The position numbers were made by a program, and so were the translations under genes. DNA of 64,000 bases from Ustilaginoidea virens (taxonomy: Eukaryota; Ascomycota; Sordariomycetes; Hypocreales; Clavicipitaceae). Within the stretch, counting starts at the first letter, position 1; every line of letters begins with the position of its first letter. The notes below the pieces were generated by a model that did not search any database, was not told where the DNA came from, and was given only the letters and a program-made list of their open reading frames with translations. The DNA is taken from NCBI RefSeq assembly GCF_000687475.1, contig NC_057321.1, positions 2,108,001 through 2,172,000 on the forward strand. The letters run 5' to 3'. Positions 59,005-64,000 of the stretch are shown in pieces.

Positions 59005-60985
59005 GGGGAACTTTGTTGGCCAAGGTTTCTTTTTCGAGTGGCGGATGCGAAGGGAGGGGGTGCGGGAGCGATTCGCGGGAACAGAATAGTGCAAGGTGCT
59101 GAATCGTAAAGAGTGGAGGGGCAAGCCCCGAGGAAGCGCAGAATTTCCCTTTTCGTAATGACGCGCAAACCAATGGTAACAATGAATGTTGAAGAAGTCA
59201 GAATCCTAGTGCAGTAGGGGCTTCGATCTCGGGGAGGTTGACGCCAAGGTCCGAAAGCTTGCCAGAAAATCCTAGGGGTGGCGAGATTCGAGACCGTTGG
59301 AATCAGGTCATCAATTTCGAGAACTGGCAAGGACGGAATAGCTTCAAACCTTGTTTGTCGTAGATCAAGTTTACCAACGATAGCAGGTGGACCCGTATAG
59401 AGCTCATGACATGTGACATGTGAGCTTGGTGTTGGGCCCCGGCCGCGATATGGGTATCAAGCGACGGAAAGGCCGCGCAGACAAATGTCATGCGAACGGC
59501 CCGTAGGTCCCTACTGATATGTCATGGGGTAAGGATACGTAGGGAGGGGAAGATGTGTCAAGAAATGGGTTCATTATAGGCCAGGAAGGTGTATGATATA
59601 GCAGAGTGGGGATTTGGGGAGTTTGAATTTGATGGATACATAGGTACATTCTTTACCTGCGGATGGCGGGCAGAGCCCTGGTTGGTCGCAGGCCGGTGCA
59701 GCGGCCGCAGGCAGATAGATGCAAGTCAGGTGCAGGCCAGGTGCAGGTCAGGTGGCGAGCCGGGTGCAGGCAGGCCGGCAGGTGCAGTGGGCTGGCTGTC
59801 AAGGCAAGAACTCCCCGTGCTTCAACCAGGAAGGAGCAAGGCCGGCCTGAAAGCAGCGAGATGCTCTAAACTTTTAGACTTTTGACTTTCCAAGGACGAG
59901 ACATATTCTGTGCCACCATCCACGTTTCCGGAGAATAAAACGGCGATATTGACTCGCGCGCGTGGTGCTAGACTCGCCAAGACCTGCCTGAGGCACCGCG
60001 TTTGATACAAACCTCCTTGCAGCTGCACCTGAGGGAAAGAAGGGGAAATACATAGGACGGGTGGACGGGTGTGTCTTTGCCGAGGGCGGCTGAGAAGGAA
60101 TAAAGCGTGAGCAGGACCAAAGAGAACGAACCCTCTATTCGTCTACGGAGTACGGAGTACAAGGGCACCTGAAACACCCCTGCACAGGAAAGCTGCCTAC
60201 CAGGTAAATGTCGAAAAGGGCCCTCGGCTGATAGGCCAAGCCACACCGAATGCCCTGGATGACGAACGGGGTACGGAGTACGGAGTATGGTATGCTGATG
60301 AGTGATTACACAGGCCCATCACGCCCTGCCTGGATGCACGTACTCCGTACATGCATGCACTAACTATACGCTATATTTTACCCAAGGTAACGTGGGGATT
60401 TGGATTTGGCTATAAACTCCGTACCGAGTACACAGTCATGGCCAAGACATCTCCATGGATGCGTTTCAGATCACGTGCATCGGTTAGTGACCCTCGTTGC
60501 TGTGGAAACGACAATTCCTTAACCCAGACCCACTCCACCACAACGAGCAAACGGACGAGCAGGGCAGGAGTCCTCGAACCAACCCATGCTTGGGACTCAG
60601 ACAACGCCTTGACGCCTTTGCATCTTCTCATCTTCAACCATAAAACCTTCACGGCAGCCATTGGAGTTTTCCTTTTCCAGCATCCTTTCCTTTCCAGATG
60701 CATTCCTACCTGGACCGTTTGTGACAACGCCTTGCGCCTTTGCGCTCCCACGCTTGCGGGCTTGGTCCCGATTCATTGCTCTGGTCTTTTCTTCTACTTC
60801 TATTCTTCTTTTTTTTTTTTTTTTTTTTTTTTTACTTTCCGCCCTCGAAAATACTCTTCCAGAAGCTTTCGCATTCCCCGGGTCAGCATAGGTGTACGGG
60901 CTGTTATCCGTCGTCGCTGCTCGATCCCCCGTACCGCCCCGTAAGCGAGACACCTTGAGCCGATACGAAGCAGAGAAACAACACA
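59005..60985. promoter_or_regulatory. Divergent intergenic region, GGPPS / Cdc14
   Basis: This 2-kb interval contains a cluster of TACGGAGTA motifs: doubled copies at 60144-60160 and 60272-60287, a GTACTCCGTAC at 60340-60350 and ACTCCGTAC at 60416-60424. It also has GCAGGTCAGGTGCAGG repeats (59720-59780) and a 25-nt T run at 60809-60833 just upstream of the cdc14 leader. No additional gene is supported. Confidence 0.5.
60809..60833. repeat. T homopolymer, 25 nt
   Basis: Uninterrupted T run about 150 bp upstream of the cdc14 ATG, in a C/T-rich promoter or leader region. Confidence 0.85.
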
Positions 60986-61954
60986 ATGGAAGCTCTTTTG
61001 TCTCTTGCCTTCGACAACCTTTCATCCTATGACGGACCCAAGGTTCGAAAAGGCCTGCGTCAAGTAGAAGGCTTGTTGGCTCAGATTTGCTTGTCGGATG
61101 AGAGAGCGGCGCAACGGCAGTCAAAACCTCTTGTGGACGACGACGGAGGCACGCCAGTGAGCCCGCTGAGAAAGGATCTTGCGCAGCTGTCCAAAGATCC
61201 GGCTTTTCGCGAATTCTTCAAGCTGCAGGAAGGATTCGAGTGGAATGTTGCCATGCGGCTTATCGGAACCCTTGACCGATTGATGGCCAAGGGAAGTGAC
61301 GGGCAGAACGATTTGCTCATCCTGAGCGCGTTGGACTTGATTCAAGGTGTTTTGCTGCTCCATCCGCCTAGCAAATCCTTGTTCTCCAGGGAGCAGAACA
61401 TGAATGTAAGCAACCCATCCAAACCCAAAGAACCCCCCGACGTCGTCGCACAAGAGAACAATAGGCCTAACTCAAATCCTCGACTTTGCTTCCAGCTTCT
61501 ACTCGACTTGCTGGAACCCTTCAACTGCCCTGCAATCCAGTCGGCCACTCTGCTGACTCTAGTGGTCGCCCTCATCGATACGCCCACCAACACACGAACT
61601 TTTGAAGGTCTCGATGGTCTCTTGACAGTCACCTCGCTGTTCAAATCGCGAACCACTTCGCGTGAGGTTAAGCTCAAGCTGATCGAGTTCCTCTACTGCT
61701 ACCTGATGCCCGAATCGCCATCGATACCAAGAGCCGACCAACGAGACTCTGTTCCGGCCATGCTTCAGCGAAGCCCTAGCAAACTGGCTGGAGCATTTAA
61801 TGCCGAAAAGGGCCGCAAGCATACCAACAGCTCAGGCCTGGAGACTCTGTCAACTCAGGAAAAGCAGGAACTTCTCAGTCGACACCTCAGCAATGTCGAG
61901 GATCTTGTTAAGGACCTGAAGAATTGCGCTCCTTTTGGCGGAGCCATTTGCTAG
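60986..61954 (+). CDS. cdc14: Cdc14-family septation (SIN) protein
   Basis: Two exons, 60986-61405 and 61496-61954, separated by a 90-bp intron (GTAAGC donor, TTCCAG acceptor), giving 292 aa. It starts MEALLSLAFDNLSSYDGPKV and continues with KGLRQVEGLLAQICL, FKLQEGFEWNVAMRLIGTLD, LSALDLIQGVLLLHPPSKSL, then LLLDLLEPFNCPAIQSATLL, KLIEFLYCYLMPE and an ending CAPFGGAIC. This is the helical-repeat Cdc14 of S. pombe type, the partner of the SIN kinase Sid1, and not the Cdc14 phosphatase (no HC-x5-R). It acts at spindle poles to trigger septation. The intron is in frame and stop-free. Confidence 0.92.
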   Translation: MEALLSLAFDNLSSYDGPKVRKGLRQVEGLLAQICLSDERAAQRQSKPLVDDDGGTPVSPLRKDLAQLSKDPAFREFFKLQEGFEWNVAMRLIGTLDRLMAKGSDGQNDLLILSALDLIQGVLLLHPPSKSLFSREQNMNVSNPSKPKEPPDVVAQENNRPNSNPRLCFQLLLDLLEPFNCPAIQSATLLTLVVALIDTPTNTRTFEGLDGLLTVTSLFKSRTTSREVKLKLIEFLYCYLMPESPSIPRADQRDSVPAMLQRSPSKLAGAFNAEKGRKHTNSSGLETLSTQEKQELLSRHLSNVEDLVKDLKNCAPFGGAIC

Positions 61955-62506
61955 CTACCCAGACTCGACTTTGGCCCAGACGCAACTATACGTGCCTCGT
62001 CTCTCTTCACCATGATGCGGACTCGACTCGATTTGATTTGAGCCCAAACGCGACAACAGTACATGCACTTTTTTTTTTTATTGTCAAGACGCGTCTCAAC
62101 TGATTTGACTTGGAACCAGACGCAGCCATGACTCTGTACTATTTTTCTGAACCCTCTGCGTTCTCTGTTGGCTTTTTGTTGTCCTAGCCTTTCCTTATCT
62201 TCAGCCTTTTGATCAGCATTAATGCGATGGATGAAATTTTTTCATTCTTTTTTTTTCCTTTTTGGCGTCGAACGTAACAATGGGGAGTTTTGAAGCTGCA
62301 AGTGCATTTCTTTTTTCGACTCACGGCAAGCAACATGCAATTGGACGAATTTTATTACGGAAAATATCGTGTACAGATAGGCAGGCGTTATATTAAGCAG
62401 AGGCCAAAAGATTTCTCTCCTTTTCAGCTCTGAAAGTTGGGTTGACAAAAAAAACACACACACATTAGCCTACGACCTTAGATGCCATGCTCACGCTTTT
62501 CTCTCG
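61955..62506. other. Convergent 3' interval; no gene seen
   Basis: Between the stop of cdc14 and the stop of the Cys-rich membrane protein. T-rich stretches (62070-62080, 62240-62260) and a GACTCGACT-type repeat (61960-62110) are seen, probably 3' UTR sequence. Confidence 0.45.
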
Positions 62507-63568
62507 TTATGGAGGGCTAGCGCTTGACGGTGTAGGTGACCGAGGAGACGGGAGTTTTGAGCCATCCAGCTCGTTAAGGCCATCGTCGGGATCGACTGGC
62601 GCCATTTCCCATTGCGGATAGGACCTGATGGGCAGCCTCTTTTCCTTGGAGTAAATCTCGACGGGTATGGCCTGACGAATTGAATATGCAGACGATGGCA
62701 ACGCTGTGCCCTCAATGCTCGTAGCGCAAGTACGCGCAGTGGTGTCCGTGTGCGAGTCCTCCGGACCACGATGGTCGCCCAGAGGCGGCAGCTGCGGCGG
62801 CGGCTGAACAGCGGCGCCTACAAGCTCCGTTGTCCCCGTCCGAGTGCCGCTGTTTTCCACTCGTTCCCTACGCCTCCGCTGGGTATACGAGACCGCCAGG
62901 CATGCCATGAGGAGGCCCACCGACAAGGCGCTGACGGCGATGCCGACACCCAGGCCTACCTTTGCCCCCGGCGGGAGCCGGTACGTCTCGGAAACAGCGA
63001 CGGAGGACGGCGCCAGGCACGCGAGCGCCGTGGAAGCAGAGCAGTTGAGCGCCGAGACGCTGCTGGGGGGTGGTGGTTGTTGTTGTTGTCGCTGGACGCA
63101 GTTCCCGCCGGCCCGACACTGCGATCCGTAGGGACAGCATTTGCCGCCGAGGGCCGCTTCGCAGAGGTAGTAGGTCGGCTGGGGGCATTTCCTAGCACAG
63201 CAGCCCGGCGAGACGGTGGCGGCGACGCGGCCGGAGCAGGAGTATGCGTCGCTGGGACAGGGCGAGTCGCCGACGCAGTTGGATCCGAGGGGGCAGCAGC
63301 GCGGCTGGTTCGCCCGGTTGATGTAGCAGTAGCTTTTGTTGTCGCAGCACTGGTCGGGACGCAGGACATCGAGGCCTTTTTTATTTTTTTTATTTTTTGT
63401 TAATGGCACGGTTAGAAGGGGAGTTTTTGACTTGGAGAAAGGGGGGGAGAGGGAGGGCGCGGCGGAGAAGAGGGTACAGTTGTGGTAGGAGTCGCCGCAG
63501 TTGGCGGTGGGAAGGGATGCAGAGACGGGTGCTGGTGCCGGCGACGTGGGCGGCAGAGTCTCCGGCAT
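62507..63568 (-). CDS. Cysteine-rich single-pass membrane protein (5' end unresolved)
   Basis: Exons 63568-63478 and 63375-62507, separated by a 102-bp intron (GTACCC donor, AAAAAAG acceptor, T|GC), join SYHNC and LDVLRPDQCCDNKSYC. At least 319 aa result. The ATG at 63568 lacks a signal peptide, and the frame continues upstream through DKSCSSLTGFVLYTD to a likely acceptor (CCGCCCAG, near 63623). The real first exon is therefore probably further upstream. The ectodomain has two similar CCP modules (QPRCCPLGSNCVGDSPC and GGKCCPYGSQCRAGGNC) and a third CC pair (PGCCARKC). A TM segment follows (VGLGVGIAVSALSVGLLMAC), then RRRRER and a ~110-residue tail rich in Pro, Ser and Thr. The role is unknown; a wall or surface receptor is one possibility. 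Confidence 0.75.
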   Translation of the reverse strand: MPETLPPTSPAPAPVSASLPTANCGDSYHNCTLFSAAPSLSPPFSKSKTPLLTVPLTKNKKNKKGLDVLRPDQCCDNKSYCYINRANQPRCCPLGSNCVGDSPCPSDAYSCSGRVAATVSPGCCARKCPQPTYYLCEAALGGKCCPYGSQCRAGGNCVQRQQQQPPPPSSVSALNCSASTALACLAPSSVAVSETYRLPPGAKVGLGVGIAVSALSVGLLMACLAVSYTQRRRRERVENSGTRTGTTELVGAAVQPPPQLPPLGDHRGPEDSHTDTTARTCATSIEGTALPSSAYSIRQAIPVEIYSKEKRLPIRSYPQWEMAPVDPDDGLNELDGSKLPSPRSPTPSSASPP

Positions 63569-64000
63569 GTCGGTGTAGAGGACGAAGCCGGTCAGGCTGG
63601 AGCAGCTCTTGTCATTGTGTCTGGGCGGCGGTGAGGCATGACATGAGGGAGAGAAGGGGAGAGGAGCGGCGGCACGGGGCGATGGGAACGCGCGATGGGA
63701 ACGGGCGAGTTATCAGTTGGTTCGCCTGGGCGTGACAGTGCGGCGTGGGCTTGGGCGACGGCATCGTCAGCCTTGTCCGTGCACGGCGTTGCTATTGTTT
63801 ATTGTGTACGGACTGCTCCGTAGACGGGGTTGTGATCGGAGCGCTGAACCGAGGCGGAGGAGGCGGCTCGGGGAGATGGCAGGCTGTCCAGGGCGTGCCT
63901 GGGGTATAAATAGCGTCAGCGGGTCTTTAAAAGGGTGCGTTATTTTGGGTTCTTGGCCTTTTCCGATGCAGACAATGGTGTTGGTGAGCACGTATGTACG
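63569..64000. other. Right window edge; probable missing 5' exon(s) and a promoter
   Basis: 63569-63623 appears to be coding for the Cys-rich protein on the minus strand. Beyond it I could not identify the signal-peptide exon. A TACGGACTGCTCCGTA near-palindrome lies at about 63806. Confidence 0.35.
63905..63912 (+). promoter_or_regulatory. TATA box candidate for a rightward gene beyond the window
   Basis: GGGGTATAAATAGCG is a good TATA consensus on the plus strand. No plus-strand coding region starts in the remaining 88 bp, so the gene would lie outside. It may be fortuitous. Confidence 0.35.

Noticed and set aside
60986..61954. Cdc14 phosphatase
   Set aside because: The sequence lacks the HC-x5-R phosphatase signature and matches the unrelated SIN protein of the same name.

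Overview
The window is nuclear DNA of a filamentous ascomycete, most probably a sordariomycete and perhaps Hypocreales. The evidence is short introns (56-169 bp) with CTAAC/CTGAC branch points, Woronin-body/septum-style and cell-wall genes, and gene families typical of Pezizomycotina. The genus cannot be read from the sequence. No bacterial-type operon, CRISPR array, transposase gene, rRNA gene or convincing tRNA was seen.

I reconstructed fifteen protein genes and checked exon phases by hand across 24 introns. From left to right they are: a giant low-complexity 'involucrin-repeat' protein (minus, 466-12343); DEAD-box helicase Dbp5 (minus, 16066-17734); a SPF45-like G-patch/UHM splicing factor (plus, 18441-20195); an Ecm33-type GPI protein (minus, 21006-22318); a 3-methyladenine DNA glycosylase (minus, 26679-27860); SmF (plus, 28435-28754); a Mnn9/Anp1/Van1 mannosyltransferase (plus, 30291-31868); ESCRT-III Snf7 (plus, 33414-34418); a single-pass surface protein with a six-Cys, CFEM-like head (plus, 36073-38354); a 12-TM MFS carrier (minus, 39837-41960); a Pom1-like DYRK kinase (minus, 48682 to about 52970); a DysF peroxin of the Pex23/Pex24 type (plus, 55552-57175); geranylgeranyl diphosphate synthase (minus, 57637-59004); the SIN component Cdc14 (plus, 60986-61954); and a cysteine-rich single-pass membrane protein whose 5' end is unresolved (minus, 62507-63568+).

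The genes are mostly independent housekeeping functions: mRNA export and splicing, DNA repair, membrane remodelling, peroxisomes, the isoprenoid pathway, septation and polarity, and the cell wall. They do not form a biosynthetic cluster. Dbp5/SPF45-like, glycosylase/SmF, kinase/peroxin and GGPPS/Cdc14 are divergent pairs.

Three stretches are unusually gene-poor: 12.3-16.1, 22.3-26.7 and 42.0-48.7 kb. The most interesting non-genic signals are a decayed 29-30 bp minisatellite at 38.5-38.8 kb (related pieces to 39.7 kb), a recurrent intergenic TACGGAGTA motif, five homopolymer runs of nearly equal length (23-25 nt), and short palindromic GGTACC boxes. Within genes, seven of 24 introns are a multiple of three and free of stops, one intron appears to be GC-AG, and the giant protein carries tandem repeats of 96, 123 and 180 bp.
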